Source of the DNA: Candidatus Omnitrophota bacterium
GTDB taxonomy: Bacteria > Omnitrophota > Gorgyraeia > Gygaellales > Profunditerraquicolaceae
DNA length: 64,000 nucleotides
Direction: 5' to 3'
NCBI GenBank assembly: GCA_023229385.1
Contig: JALNZI010000001.1
Coordinates: forward strand, 124,001-188,000
Program-made: the position numbers and the translations under genes
Shown here: one piece after another, positions 17,135 through 25,542 of the stretch
How positions within the stretch are numbered: the first letter of the stretch is position 1
How the letters are laid out: every line of letters starts with the position of its first letter
The notes under the pieces: model-generated
What the model was told of the DNA's origin: nothing
Database searches by the model: none
Seen by the model: only the letters and a program-made list of their open reading frames with translations

Positions 17135-18613
17135 ATGAAGATTGCATTTAATGGCTACTTATATGAAGCTAGAAATATTCCAACTGAAGATGAATTGAGA
17201 GAAAAATACGGATCATTAGGAGATTCTTATTTTTTCTCGTATAGATCAATTAATAAAATTGGATTAAATCCACAATCTCAATGGAATACCCCCAATGGAG
17301 TATACACATATAACTTCAAAGATCTTGGAAATAGAGAATCCCCATATAAGGGAACTTCTACAAATGGATATATATATGTTATTAAACTTAAACCAAACAT
17401 CAATGGAATAGATTCACGTACTTATAATACAATAGACCTAGAACAAGATCTTAATAAACTTAAACAATTTGGATATGAAATAGATTTAGAAAAATATTAT
17501 AGAATGAATAACCCATTTAAAGCTATCTGGACTGCTACATATGATGTTAAAAAATCACCTAATGATTGGACTAAAATATTATTAGCTTTGGGATATTATT
17601 ACGTTAGAGATAGAGGTGAAGGAGTTATTCATACTAATGAGCCATACCAAACAGTATTCTTATCACCTAAAGCTTATGATATAGTAGATTCAGGAACATA
17701 TGGAAATGTGGCTATATTTAATGGAACAATTGACCAAAAATGGATAAAAAAATACGCAGCATCTCTTACTGAAAAAAATGTAAAACCTGTTGCAAAATCT
17801 ATCTACAAATATTTTACTCAACATAATAATTTACCAAGATTCGATATATTTAATGCAACAAATACTAATATACTTACTGATATATATAAAACGGCTTTTA
17901 AACTAATAGGAACTTATTCAATTAATCAAATATTTCAAGAAAATCCAAAAATGTTAGTTGCACTTGGGATATCATCAGATTTTGCAAAAGAATTAATAAA
18001 TCAATACAAATCCGCTTTTACTAATTCTACTAGAGCTGAATGGCTAAAAGCTTTAAATGATGAAGATAGATTAGAATATGTTGATAAATTTATAGATACA
18101 TTTAAAAAAATAACAGAAGTTGATACTTATTGGATAGCTTATTTACAAATTAAAGATAGAATCCCAATGATAATAAAATTGGCCAAGGAAATCAATAGTA
18201 GTATAATTAATACACCAGATAATCTTAATGTCCTAATCTATGATATTAGGCCAATATCAAAAGAAGACCAATTGAAACTATTTGATATCCTTATCCCCTC
18301 AATAAAAGAAATAACTAATGATGGAAATGTACAGTGGCTTAATAACTTATTATATCAATATCCAGAACTTCAAGCTCAAAAATTAACTACTACTCTGCAT
18401 GATGAAGTTGCTAAATTAATAACAAATAATGAAATGTTTTTCTTAAGCTATTTTACTATCGAGGACAATAAGCATATGAAAGCATTTGAAATGATTATGC
18501 ATACTTTTAGCAAATATATTAATAGATCAATTAAAGAATACCCTGAAAATATCTTTTGGAAACATTACCCTACTCCATTTAAACAAGTATTTGAACCTAA
18601 AGAATTAAATTAA
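17135..18613 (+). CDS. tagged effector-like protein, paralog 3
   Basis: A 492-residue protein with tag MKIAFNGYLYEA, the same R block (YFFSYRSINKIGLNP), TPNGVYTYN, GYIYVIKL, IWTATYDV, a diverged GYYYVRDR block, and GVIHTNEPYQTVFLSP. It is longer and more diverged than paralogs 1 and 2, lacks the DHH between the core blocks, and has a long all-helical C-terminus. It is the last gene before the gene-free repeat region at 18.6-19.1 kb. Confidence 0.75.
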   Translation: MKIAFNGYLYEARNIPTEDELREKYGSLGDSYFFSYRSINKIGLNPQSQWNTPNGVYTYNFKDLGNRESPYKGTSTNGYIYVIKLKPNINGIDSRTYNTIDLEQDLNKLKQFGYEIDLEKYYRMNNPFKAIWTATYDVKKSPNDWTKILLALGYYYVRDRGEGVIHTNEPYQTVFLSPKAYDIVDSGTYGNVAIFNGTIDQKWIKKYAASLTEKNVKPVAKSIYKYFTQHNNLPRFDIFNATNTNILTDIYKTAFKLIGTYSINQIFQENPKMLVALGISSDFAKELINQYKSAFTNSTRAEWLKALNDEDRLEYVDKFIDTFKKITEVDTYWIAYLQIKDRIPMIIKLAKEINSSIINTPDNLNVLIYDIRPISKEDQLKLFDILIPSIKEITNDGNVQWLNNLLYQYPELQAQKLTTTLHDEVAKLITNNEMFFLSYFTIEDNKHMKAFEMIMHTFSKYINRSIKEYPENIFWKHYPTPFKQVFEPKELN

Positions 18614-19147
18614 GTATAGGCCAAATAGATACTTTTCTAATAAAGTAAATGGAAATGGTGTTTAATAAATAATGAATAGCTCCTTTTTTATTGGAGCACC
18701 TATATGCCCATAAAATTTTTTTACATATGGGGGTATTTAAATAATAATTTTTTTGAGGGTACTTAATAACCGCCCTTTAAAATATGATGATGGACATTTT
18801 TGAGAAATGTGACAATATGGGGCAAAATTTTTTAAATTAATGGGGGTCATTAATAACCCTCTTTTGAATGTGAAGAGCTATGGGGCAAAAATTTTTATTC
18901 TTTGGGGGTAGATTGAAATATGAATACTTGTAAGGATATTTAATAACCCCTTTGGGAATACTGGTTGACATTTTTGAGCATAGGGGGGAATATGGGGCAA
19001 AAATTTTTATTCTTTGGGGGTCTAAGATAAGATATAGGGGGCATACCTGCCACCCTCCCTATATAACAAGGGTGGCCCTACACCTTAGCCATAGCTATTT
19101 TAATACCCCCTAATAGCCGATCTAAGGCCATCAATTAGCCAAAAGGT
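18614..19147. repeat. gene-free region with G-run direct repeats
   Basis: 534 bases without a gene between convergent blocks. A 31-base unit beginning TATGGGGCAAAAATTTTTAT is exact at 18879-18909 and 18991-19021 and variant at 18816-18847. GACATTTTTGAG recurs at 18793 and 18967, about 23 bases ahead of a unit, and TTAATAACC recurs three times. An inverted repeat GCCACCC/GGGTGGC at about 19048-19075 could terminate transcription. Iteron-like repeats next to A/T runs would suit an origin, a packaging site or a recombination hotspot. Confidence 0.75.
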
Positions 19148-19402
19148 TTAGTTCTTCATTGGCTCATTTAACAAGCTACAAACGTCCTCAAATCGGAAAT
19201 AATAATCTGTCAAGATATAATAGAAATCGTTTTCCAAAGTTATTGTAAAGATATTGTATGGAGTAATCGTATGCTTGCCAGTATAAGGCTCAACACTTTT
19301 TGCATTAATCTTTTGACCGGCAAATAAAGTAATAGTTTCAAATCGCTTATTGATAGGATTATATAAACATTGCCTAGTAGTATGCAATATGATTATTTGC
19401 AT
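19148..19402 (-). CDS. hypothetical protein, 84 aa
   Basis: Not recognised. Beta-rich with RFETITLFAGQKINAKSVEPY and YNIFTITLENDFYYILTDYY, possibly a small barrel. It is the last gene of the early-type minus-strand region and directly follows a 40-residue zinc-ribbon gene. Confidence 0.65.
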   Translation of the reverse strand: MQIIILHTTRQCLYNPINKRFETITLFAGQKINAKSVEPYTGKHTITPYNIFTITLENDFYYILTDYYFRFEDVCSLLNEPMKN

Positions 19403-19403
19403 T

Positions 19404-19526
19404 TTACTTTTCTTTGTTAGTATTTTTAACTACATTCAAACAATAGTCACAAACAATTGAATTAAAATGGCTAGGCAATTCAATTAGATTATGGCAATGG
19501 GGGCATTTGATTTTAATGTATTTCAT
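19404..19526 (-). CDS. mini zinc-ribbon protein, 40 aa
   Basis: A short frame with ATG overlapping the stop of the previous gene (ATGA). The product has CPHC and CDYC pairs 18 residues apart, a complete zinc-ribbon pattern. Coupling plus motif support a real gene. Confidence 0.6.
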   Translation of the reverse strand: MKYIKIKCPHCHNLIELPSHFNSIVCDYCLNVVKNTNKEK

Positions 19527-19837
19527 TCGGCTTCATCCCCCAAACAAGAAACCTTCCAAGAACCATTCACATACATCACAGTAAGGGCATAAGTTTCCCC
19601 TGAATTACAATAGTCAATTCCCTCTTCACATTCCACCCCGCAAGTGTGAATAATTTCATCAATGGCATATAGCTTGATAAGATATGCTTCAGGACGTCTA
19701 TAGCATGAACGAACATACTTAGTAGCTTTTTTAGAAACCTCTTCTGGATTGATTTCGTTGCGAATGATTCCGAGAATCTTATCGGCATCTTCCTCGGTTA
19801 CATCTTTGATTTGCAGTAGACGGTTTTTGAAAGACAT
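19523..19837 (-). CDS. hypothetical protein, 104 aa
   Basis: Not recognised. The chosen ATG (MSFKNRLLQIKDVTEEDA) has AAAGAG upstream and avoids an upstream extension that overlaps the promoter-proximal gene. It contains helices, three cysteines around IIHTCGVECEEG, and a final strand VNGSWKVSCLG. Confidence 0.65.
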   Translation of the reverse strand: MSFKNRLLQIKDVTEEDADKILGIIRNEINPEEVSKKATKYVRSCYRRPEAYLIKLYAIDEIIHTCGVECEEGIDYCNSGETYALTVMYVNGSWKVSCLGDEAE

Positions 19838-19916
19838 TTGAATACTCTTTAGTAAATTAGATTTGAACAGGTAAATGAGAAGGAAGCTAGATAACTTCCT
19901 TCCCTGATAGTTTCTT

Positions 19917-20141
19917 TTATTGGTGGTCCATATAAGAAACAGTTGCGCCGCATCCTTCCGGGACATTGGCGGCGATCATGTCGCGGGTATCGACGTATGC
20001 CACTTCCACGGGCTTCACAAGCTTGGATTCACGGGCCGAAGCGTCGAAGGTGGAAGCGGAAATCGCAGGGACGTTGACGGCCTTCGGAGCGGTGCGACCG
20101 TCGAGAGCGAGCAGCGAGAGAGCGATCATGAGCGTATCCAT
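19917..20141 (-). CDS. early small protein, 74 aa, GC-rich codons
   Basis: Not recognised. It starts MDTLMIALSLLALDGR, with AAAGATACTCAA before the ATG. Its codons are GC-rich (GCC, GTC, GTG and ACG frequent), unlike the neighbours, and it has a perfect sigma70 promoter. Codon choice plus promoter strength suggest a highly expressed early protein. Confidence 0.65.
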   Translation of the reverse strand: MDTLMIALSLLALDGRTAPKAVNVPAISASTFDASARESKLVKPVEVAYVDTRDMIAANVPEGCGATVSYMDHQ

Positions 20142-20195
20142 TTGAGTATCTTTCTTTTTGAAGGGGAGCAACATTGCCCGTCCCTTATGTTATAT

Positions 20196-20224
20196 AAGAT
20201 AATGCCAAAAATTAGCCATGTCAA
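20196..20224 (-). promoter_or_regulatory. sigma70-type promoter
   Basis: TTGACA (20219-20224) and TATCTT (20196-20201) with a 17-base spacer, about 60 bases ahead of the gene at 20141. Confidence 0.85.
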
Positions 20225-20283
20225 GAGGTTGACTAAAAAAACATGAAAAAAGTTTGTTCTGCAAATTAGTGAAGAACATGAAA

Positions 20284-20377
20284 ATAATTCCAAAATTTAG
20301 TCTAGCCAATCAGTCCAGTCTATACTAAATTCCAAGTATATACATAAAGGAATAATAGATATCTCACTCCATTAATA
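20284..20377. repeat. roughly 95-bp early-region repeat, copy 1
   Basis: Core blocks ATAATTCCAAAATTTAG, AGTCTATACTAAAT and GGAATAATAGATATC; an inverted pair AAATTTAG/CTAAAT lies inside. It lies between a terminator and the promoter at 20196 and extends into CATGTTCTTCACTAATT (minus) as in copies 2 and 4. Confidence 0.9.
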
Positions 20378-20390
20378 GCTCAAAAAGAAT

Positions 20391-20410
20391 GGGGGAATAA
20401 TCGCTCCCCC
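20391..20410 (-). terminator. rho-independent terminator of the helicase gene
   Basis: GGGGGA/TCCCCC type hairpin directly after the helicase stop on the minus strand, followed by a T-rich stretch. Confidence 0.75.
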
Positions 20411-20416
20411 AATATA

Positions 20417-21841
20417 TTAAGGATTGATTATGAATAGTTCATTTTTGGAACGAGTTATTGCCACATACCAAAGATTTCTTTCTTCTTGTTCTGAATGAGA
20501 ATAAGTATCGGCAAGAACATAAACAGTATCCGATTCTAATCCTTTGGCTTTATGAGTAGTAGAAAGCATAATAGCAGATTTATCATTTACATCCGAGAAT
20601 AGATTTTTAATGTTATCAATTAATTCATTTTTAGATTTACAATTACTTCCAATTATTCTAAGACATTGTGCCTTATCTTCAATCATATCCGTTTTGGGAT
20701 TAGCTATTCTTTTTTTAAGTCTAATTATTTCTTCATTTTCCCAATCATTAACATATTGAATGAATTCGGAATAATCTTCTTTGAAATTATTAACAACATT
20801 TAATAAGCCTTCACCGTAATCCTTTCCTCGAATCATTGCTTTTTTACCTTGAGATATGAACCCAAAAATAAGAGAAGCTAATGGAGCATTTTTTCTTGAC
20901 AATATGAAACTACCAGCACTTGCATTTTCTTTCATATATTCATAGTTTTCATATACAATAGAACCATCTATTGCATTAGGGGCGGCACTAAATTCAGGTA
21001 CATCCTTTGAGGCTAGTTCACAAATCAACTTAGGGCACCTATATGAAACAGAAAGAGGATATTCTTTAGCAGACATCTTTTCCTTGAAGATATCCATAGC
21101 ACCCGTAGCTGCTCCCCTGAAGCCATAGATAGCTTGAGCAGGATCCCCCACTACACAAATACGCCCATTTGTTTTAACCATTCGGCAAATGAATTCAATT
21201 TGGGCTTTATTAAAATCTTGTGATTCATCTCCAAAGACCCAATCAAATTTTGGAATAGAAAGATCTTGAACAACTGGCATATAAATCATATCATCAAAAT
21301 CAATATAGGAAGTCATTTCTTTTGAGATATTTAATGTGCGGAGAATCATTTGGACAAATATATCAAAAGAAAGACCAGAATCTTTATCTGAATAATTAAT
21401 GTCGAATTCCTCACAAATGGAATAAATATCCTCAATTGATTCGGCTAGATATGCTTTTGCTAATGAGACTGCCTTGTAAGCGGGGCCAAAAAAATTGCTT
21501 GGAAGATCTTTATAGGTTTCATTTAGAATCTTCCTAGTCTTATCATGCGAGCCATGAGCACAAAAGACCCTACCATAGGCCTTTCTAAGCACACCGAAGC
21601 CCGTTGAATGCAAGGTGGCTACTTTGATATGTCTATCTGTAGGGACTCTTGATTCAATCTCTTGAACAATAGCTTTTGCGAATGCTACAAAAGCTACTTT
21701 GTCAGTAGGTTTAGTATAGTCTAATGCTCCAATCAGTGTAGTAGTTTTGCCACTACCGGCTAGTGCTCTGATTTGAATGTGCCCGCTGCCATTTGCTATA
21801 GCGTCATAAATGTTGGCTTGCGGAATAGATGGTTCAAGCAT
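20417..21841 (-). CDS. UvrD/Rep-type superfamily 1 DNA helicase
   Basis: The 474-residue protein has Walker A ALAGSGKTTT (residues 27-36), motif Ia, Walker B as GDESQD, motif III VGDPAQAIYGFRGA, motif IV VSYRCP, motif V TTHKAKGLESD, and motif VI LWYVAITRSK. It is an SF1A 3'-5' helicase, shorter than host UvrD (about 720) because the 1B/2B insertions are reduced, as in many phage helicases. A role in phage replication or recombination is expected. It has its own promoter and terminator. Confidence 0.93.
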   Translation of the reverse strand: MLEPSIPQANIYDAIANGSGHIQIRALAGSGKTTTLIGALDYTKPTDKVAFVAFAKAIVQEIESRVPTDRHIKVATLHSTGFGVLRKAYGRVFCAHGSHDKTRKILNETYKDLPSNFFGPAYKAVSLAKAYLAESIEDIYSICEEFDINYSDKDSGLSFDIFVQMILRTLNISKEMTSYIDFDDMIYMPVVQDLSIPKFDWVFGDESQDFNKAQIEFICRMVKTNGRICVVGDPAQAIYGFRGAATGAMDIFKEKMSAKEYPLSVSYRCPKLICELASKDVPEFSAAPNAIDGSIVYENYEYMKENASAGSFILSRKNAPLASLIFGFISQGKKAMIRGKDYGEGLLNVVNNFKEDYSEFIQYVNDWENEEIIRLKKRIANPKTDMIEDKAQCLRIIGSNCKSKNELIDNIKNLFSDVNDKSAIMLSTTHKAKGLESDTVYVLADTYSHSEQEERNLWYVAITRSKNELFIINP

Positions 21842-21873
21842 TAAAACTCCTTTGGCAAAATTGCCCTAGGTAA

Positions 21874-21903
21874 AATATACATTATTTGGCAAAGCTTTGT
21901 CAA
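21874..21903 (-). promoter_or_regulatory. sigma70-type promoter of the helicase
   Basis: TTGACA at 21898-21903 and TATATT at 21874-21879, 18-base spacer. Confidence 0.7.
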
Positions 21904-21961
21904 GGGATAGCTGAAGAAAATTAATATAGTATTGGATTATTATATCTATTATTACATATGA

Positions 21962-21993
21962 AAAAAAGGAAGAATTAATTATCTTCCTTTTTT
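21962..21993. terminator. bidirectional terminator
   Basis: AAAAAAAGGAAGA...TCTTCCTTTTTT inverted repeat after the gene at 22001. The AAGGAAG/CTTCCTT stem recurs after several genes of this region. Confidence 0.8.
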
Positions 21994-22000
21994 AACAGAA

Positions 22001-22708
22001 TTAAATAGATGCAATAAGCTCTTTCATTTCTTCATTCAAAGTATTTTGGGATTCAGCCCAAGTCTTTACATTTTTCAGAAATTCGGGGCAAATGATTTCG
22101 TGGTCTTCAAGGTCATTAATTGCCACATAAATCATATGCTGAAAGGAAGATTGGTCACATTCCCAATCTTGCAGTATTCCCTTAAATGCAATGTTTGCAA
22201 CCAAACGGCGGCGATAGCCCATTGATTCATTGATGCAGGAAAGAATCTTGGCAACCTTTTCTTCTAGTTCAGAAGTGATTCTAACAGTTTCAGTATCATG
22301 TCCATAGGCAAATTTGAAAGTCATTACCATTGGCTTATATTCACCACGAACCAAGTATCCCAAATCTTCCTTCAATTTGGCAATACGATTTTCAACTATT
22401 TTGGAATAATTGTGATGTAGAAAGCCCGTAGCTAATTCAGGTAAATTACAAGTAGTGTCAACCCCCTCAAATTTGAATTCGGGATTCTTAAAGAGATGCG
22501 GATACGTATTCATAATTTCAATAATTTGCTTTTCCCTTTGATCCGCTTCATTTTGGCGATTAACTACTTCGGTTTCTAGCCGATTGATTTCATCCTTCAG
22601 ATCGGAAATGCGGGGATCATTCTTGATGCGCTCTGCATTGACCTTTTCAGCTAGCAGACGATCAATTTCCTTTTGAATTTCTTCAGGTGTGCGAGTCGTG
22701 GTATCCAT
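22001..22708 (-). CDS. early coiled-coil protein, 235 aa
   Basis: Not recognised. Residues 8-65 are a charged coiled coil (EEIQKEIDRLLAEK...INRLETEVV). The C-terminal part is mixed, with FKFAYGHDTETVRIT and a helical end. It follows a perfect TTGACA-17-TATCTT promoter and repeat copy 2, so it is expressed early and alone. It may bind a host protein through the coiled coil. Confidence 0.7.
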   Translation of the reverse strand: MDTTTRTPEEIQKEIDRLLAEKVNAERIKNDPRISDLKDEINRLETEVVNRQNEADQREKQIIEIMNTYPHLFKNPEFKFEGVDTTCNLPELATGFLHHNYSKIVENRIAKLKEDLGYLVRGEYKPMVMTFKFAYGHDTETVRITSELEEKVAKILSCINESMGYRRRLVANIAFKGILQDWECDQSSFQHMIYVAINDLEDHEIICPEFLKNVKTWAESQNTLNEEMKELIASI

Positions 22709-22760
22709 TTTCTATTCTTTCGGTTTAATGTCGGCAACATTGCCAATTTCTTATATACTA

Positions 22761-22789
22761 AAGATACTGTCAAACATTGAAGATGTCAA
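22761..22789 (-). promoter_or_regulatory. sigma70-type promoter
   Basis: TTGACA (22784-22789), 17-base spacer, TATCTT (22761-22766); upstream bases CTC match other early promoters. Confidence 0.85.
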
Positions 22790-22851
22790 GAGCTTGAACA
22801 AAGAAAGATGAAAAAAATTTGGTGTTCTTCTAATTAGTGAAGAACATGAAA

Positions 22852-22950
22852 ATTCTTCCAAAATTTACCCTAGCCAATCAGTCCACTCTATACTAAATTT
22901 CAAGTATATACAAAAGGAATAATAGAGTTGGATATCTCTTATTAGCCAAT
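22852..22950. repeat. roughly 95-bp early-region repeat, copy 2
   Basis: Same order of blocks as copy 1, with the CATGTTCTTCACTAATT extension on the minus strand. Sits between terminator and promoter. Confidence 0.9.
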
Positions 22951-22951
22951 A

Positions 22952-22980
22952 AAAAGGAAGACATATCAATCTTCCTTTTA
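22952..22980. terminator. terminator
   Basis: AAAAAGGAAGA...TCTTCCTTTT inverted repeat after the gene at 22985. Confidence 0.75.
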
Positions 22981-22984
22981 TCAA

Positions 22985-23251
22985 TTACACCTTAATGATT
23001 TCAAATTTATTACTTGCTTCACAAGAATCATAAAAAGTATTGCGATATTCTATTCCAATTTCTCCTAAATTAATAAGGGCATTCATTACTTCAGTATTTT
23101 CACCGGAAAATGAAGCGGTATTGTAAGTAGTATGTGCAATATGAATAGGATGATTATTAATAATCTTATAGATTTCTAATGTAATATAGCATTCACCATT
23201 AAATATAGGTTTTCCAACTTTTACAGTATAGTAAATGAATACGGTTTTCAT
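22985..23251 (-). CDS. hypothetical protein, 88 aa
   Basis: Not recognised. A beta-rich small protein (KTVFIYYTVKVGKPIF, ECYITLEIYKII, NPHIAHTTYNTASF-like region) that follows the sigma-like gene in one transcript. C-terminus ends NKFEIIKV. Confidence 0.65.
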   Translation of the reverse strand: MKTVFIYYTVKVGKPIFNGECYITLEIYKIINNHPIHIAHTTYNTASFSGENTEVMNALINLGEIGIEYRNTFYDSCEASNKFEIIKV

Positions 23252-23273
23252 TGTGAGATCTTTCTGTGATTAA

Positions 23274-23360
23274 TTAAGATGCTTTACGAATACGATAGAT
23301 GCCATATAGCAGCATCGCAAGAACAATATAATGATTTGACATCCAATTAAGGACGCACAT
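23274..23360 (-). CDS. possible 28-residue membrane peptide
   Basis: ATG four bases after the end of the sigma-like gene; the product is mostly one hydrophobic segment (HYIVLAMLLYGIYRI) with a basic end. A real small gene is plausible but unproven. Confidence 0.35.
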   Translation of the reverse strand: MCVLNWMSNHYIVLAMLLYGIYRIRKAS

Positions 23361-23364
23361 TTTA

Positions 23365-23976
23365 TTATATTCCCAACAATTCCCGATGATTAATCAAACG
23401 GTGTTCAATCTTATCATAGATTTGCCGAATACGTTCATGCGAAAGATTAAGAGCAATTCCAATATCTCGAAAGCTCTTTTCTTCTTTTTTCATGAGAAAG
23501 ATTTGCCTTTCTTTTTCATTCAAAAGCAGATTATTCAAAATGTAATTGAAAGCATCCAAATAATCATTAGTATTTTCTTCGGAAGTATTGCCAGCTACCA
23601 TATCTTCCAAAGTATCCGACGAATCATCACCCCCAATTGGAGCATCTAAAGAAACGATATCCATTTGCCGCTTTTGTGCTTTGAAATACAGAAGATAGCT
23701 ATTCGCGGCATTTCTGCCAACATAATAAACCACCACTCCCAAATCTTTATCTTTGCGACCTTCCCACAAACGGCGCATAGTATCAATGGATAGTTCACCC
23801 GTTTTCTTTGCATGGCTATTGAAGATAATAGAAAGCAAATCGCTAGGCTCTATCGCATAATACTTTGTCACAAGGTTGTAAGTAGTGTAAATAACCTTTG
23901 GAGACGTGAAAGGCATATGCGTAGCCTTTTCTAGTTCAGTCAAATATCCTCGAATCATTGACATATTGCCTGACAT
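23365..23976 (-). CDS. sigma-70-like protein (region 4 helix-turn-helix)
   Basis: A 203-residue protein whose C-terminus is a clear sigma region 4: LLLNEKERQIFLMKKEEKSF, then RDIGIALNLSHERIRQIYDKIEHRL, the helix-turn-helix that contacts the -35 element. The N-terminal half is helical but region 2 is weak, so it may be a divergent sigma or a region-4-only regulator. It is in the early region under a perfect sigma70 promoter, so it could switch transcription to the next gene class. Confidence 0.8.
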   Translation of the reverse strand: MSGNMSMIRGYLTELEKATHMPFTSPKVIYTTYNLVTKYYAIEPSDLLSIIFNSHAKKTGELSIDTMRRLWEGRKDKDLGVVVYYVGRNAANSYLLYFKAQKRQMDIVSLDAPIGGDDSSDTLEDMVAGNTSEENTNDYLDAFNYILNNLLLNEKERQIFLMKKEEKSFRDIGIALNLSHERIRQIYDKIEHRLINHRELLGI

Positions 23977-24016
23977 TTTTTTGCTCCCTTGTTAGGTTTA
24001 CTGCTCTTTGATAATA

Positions 24017-24045
24017 AAGATATGATAAAACTTTGAAGATGTCAA
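24017..24045 (-). promoter_or_regulatory. sigma70-type promoter of the sigma-like gene
   Basis: TTGACA (24040-24045), 17 bases, TATCTT (24017-24022). Confidence 0.85.
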
Positions 24046-24052
24046 CTTTTTT

Positions 24053-24226
24053 CTAGGAAATCTTTGCTCTCAAATCTTCTAAGGTATTGACACCTGTCAT
24101 TAGATCAGACAGATCGGCCCTGAAGATGATATTTTGGGCATCCCTCAACATGATAGAAAAATACTCTTCATGGGTTTTTTGAACCTTGGGCAATTCTTCT
24201 AGCTGGAATGGAAATGCTTTGTTCAT
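24053..24226 (-). CDS. small early protein, 57 aa
   Basis: A 57-residue frame with ATG right behind its own promoter. The product (start MNKAFPFQLEELPKVQKTH, middle MLRDAQNIIFRADL) is helical and soluble. Not recognised. It lies upstream of the sigma-like gene's promoter on the same strand. Confidence 0.6.
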   Translation of the reverse strand: MNKAFPFQLEELPKVQKTHEEYFSIMLRDAQNIIFRADLSDLMTGVNTLEDLRAKIS

Positions 24227-24232
24227 ACTCTT

Positions 24233-24261
24233 AAACTATATTTTAATTTCTAAGATGTCAA
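24233..24261 (-). promoter_or_regulatory. sigma70-type promoter
   Basis: TTGACA (24256-24261) with TAGTTT at 24233-24238 (17-base spacer), or TATAGT at 15 bases. It shares TTGACATCTT with other early promoters. Confidence 0.65.
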
Positions 24262-24285
24262 CTAATTTGATGAATAAAACAAAAA

Positions 24286-24385
24286 TAATAATTCCAAAAT
24301 TTACCCTTGCAAGTTTATTCACTCTATATTAAATTTCAAGACATATAATAAAAGAATAATAAATATCTCACTCCATTATTAGCTA
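24286..24385. repeat. roughly 95-bp early-region repeat, copy 3
   Basis: The most diverged copy (CACTCTATATTAAATTTC, AAAGAATAATAAATATC), followed on the plus-strand side by the GGAAGA/TCTTCC terminator at about 24391-24419. Confidence 0.85.
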
Positions 24386-24424
24386 ATAAAAAAAAGGAAG
24401 ATTTTTAATCTTCCTTTTTCCAAT

Positions 24425-24577
24425 CTACCAAAGTTCCCAAAAGAGTGACTTCTTGCAAGTCCTGTACAAATCTTTCTTGCAAGCCCTACGATATTTGCGA
24501 TTCAACCTTTTCTTAATATAGGCACGCTTTATTGCAGTATTCTTATTGCATTCAGATGCATGCGGATGGTATTTCAT
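24425..24577 (-). CDS. small basic protein, 50 aa
   Basis: A strongly basic product (AIKRAYIKKRLNRKYRRACK) rich in K, R and aromatic residues, with AAGGAAGGAAGT before the ATG. It may bind nucleic acid. It is followed by a terminator. Confidence 0.6.
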   Translation of the reverse strand: MKYHPHASECNKNTAIKRAYIKKRLNRKYRRACKKDLYRTCKKSLFWELW

Positions 24578-24591
24578 ACTTCCTTCCTTAT

Positions 24592-24786
24592 TTAGTAGAC
24601 GATTTCGCCAAATTGATTTTCAACATGGGCAACCGAAAAATTCAGAATTCCTCCTTTTCCTTTAGCTGCCAAAAGATCATTAAGATGCTTTTTGGCAATG
24701 GATAATGTTTTCCATTCCATCTTTCCTTTGATAGAAAGATAAGAACCTTTGCCATCTTCCTTAATCAAATGAATGGAGTAATTCAT
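24592..24786 (-). CDS. hypothetical protein, 64 aa
   Basis: Not recognised. It starts MNYSIHLIKEDGKGSYLS and resembles, over its first half, the small protein at 25694-25891 (YKIIHEDGT), with a helix KKHLNDLLAAKGK. The two may be diverged paralogs. Confidence 0.65.
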   Translation of the reverse strand: MNYSIHLIKEDGKGSYLSIKGKMEWKTLSIAKKHLNDLLAAKGKGGILNFSVAHVENQFGEIVY

Positions 24787-24787
24787 T

Positions 24788-25261
24788 TTAGCACCTCTTG
24801 AATCCCTTCAAGAGGGAAGAAATTTCACGACGGGCCAAAGATTTTTGGACATTGGCTTGCCTAGCCTGAAGAGAAGAAACCGAATTGCCATAGACCGCCT
24901 TCAGATTGGCTTCAACCTTCGACCGCAAATTATCCATCTTCAGGGCTTTCCATGCGATGTAATTGGGAGAATGGACGATCTGCGATGTGTAAGCTTCCTC
25001 TGCAAGCTTGGCGTCAACTTCGCTCCTGAAAGGTTCCGACTGCAAGCCGTTCGTCCAGTCAAAAACGAGCATCCAACGAGCAGGAAGAAACTTTCCATGC
25101 AAGCGCTCACCAGAAATCTTCTGAATATGGCAAATACGGAAAACGGTAGGATCAGACAAAACGGCTTGCATTTCCTTATCAATAGCTTCCTTAGTTGCGT
25201 GAAAGTTCTTGACATGAGCAAAGCCCTTCTGAATCGCGTTAAGTTCCTTGGAAGTGTTCAT
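24788..25261 (-). CDS. early protein with GC-rich codons, 157 aa
   Basis: Not recognised. The ATG at 25261 (MNTSKELNAIQKGFAHV) is preceded by AGGACCGAC. It is a helical, basic protein (KVEANLKAVYGN, QKSLARREISSLL) with GC-rich codons compared with the AT-rich neighbours. The promoter is near consensus. High early expression is inferred. Confidence 0.7.
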   Translation of the reverse strand: MNTSKELNAIQKGFAHVKNFHATKEAIDKEMQAVLSDPTVFRICHIQKISGERLHGKFLPARWMLVFDWTNGLQSEPFRSEVDAKLAEEAYTSQIVHSPNYIAWKALKMDNLRSKVEANLKAVYGNSVSSLQARQANVQKSLARREISSLLKGFKRC

Positions 25262-25314
25262 TTTGTCGGTCCTATCGTTAAGGTTCAAGTGCGAGGCCGT
25301 TTACCTCTTCACAT

Positions 25315-25343
25315 AATATAGCCCGAAATATTGGCCATGTCAA
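25315..25343 (-). promoter_or_regulatory. sigma70-type promoter
   Basis: TTGACA (25338-25343), 17 bases, TATATT (25315-25320). Confidence 0.85.
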
Positions 25344-25403
25344 GGGCTTGATAAAAGAAAGATGAAAAAAAATTAGTGATCTGCTAATTAGTGAAGAACA
25401 TGA

Positions 25404-25505
25404 AAATAATTCCAAAATTTAGTCTTGCCAATCAGTCCAGTCTATACTAAATTACAAGTATATACATAAAGGAATAATAGAGTAAGATATCTCTTATTAG
25501 CCAAT
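25404..25505. repeat. roughly 95-bp early-region repeat, copy 4
   Basis: Almost identical to copy 1 including the CATGTTCTTCACTAATT extension; a GGAAGA/TCTTCC terminator adjoins at about 25508-25536. Confidence 0.9.
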
Positions 25506-25542
25506 AAAAAAAGGAAGACATATTAATCTTCCTTTTTATCTC

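Noticed and set aside
24940..25321. Overlapping frames on both strands at 24.9-25.3 kb
   Set aside because: Antisense and off-frame shadows of the GC-rich gene 24788-25261; the minus-strand gene alone has promoter and ribosome binding site.
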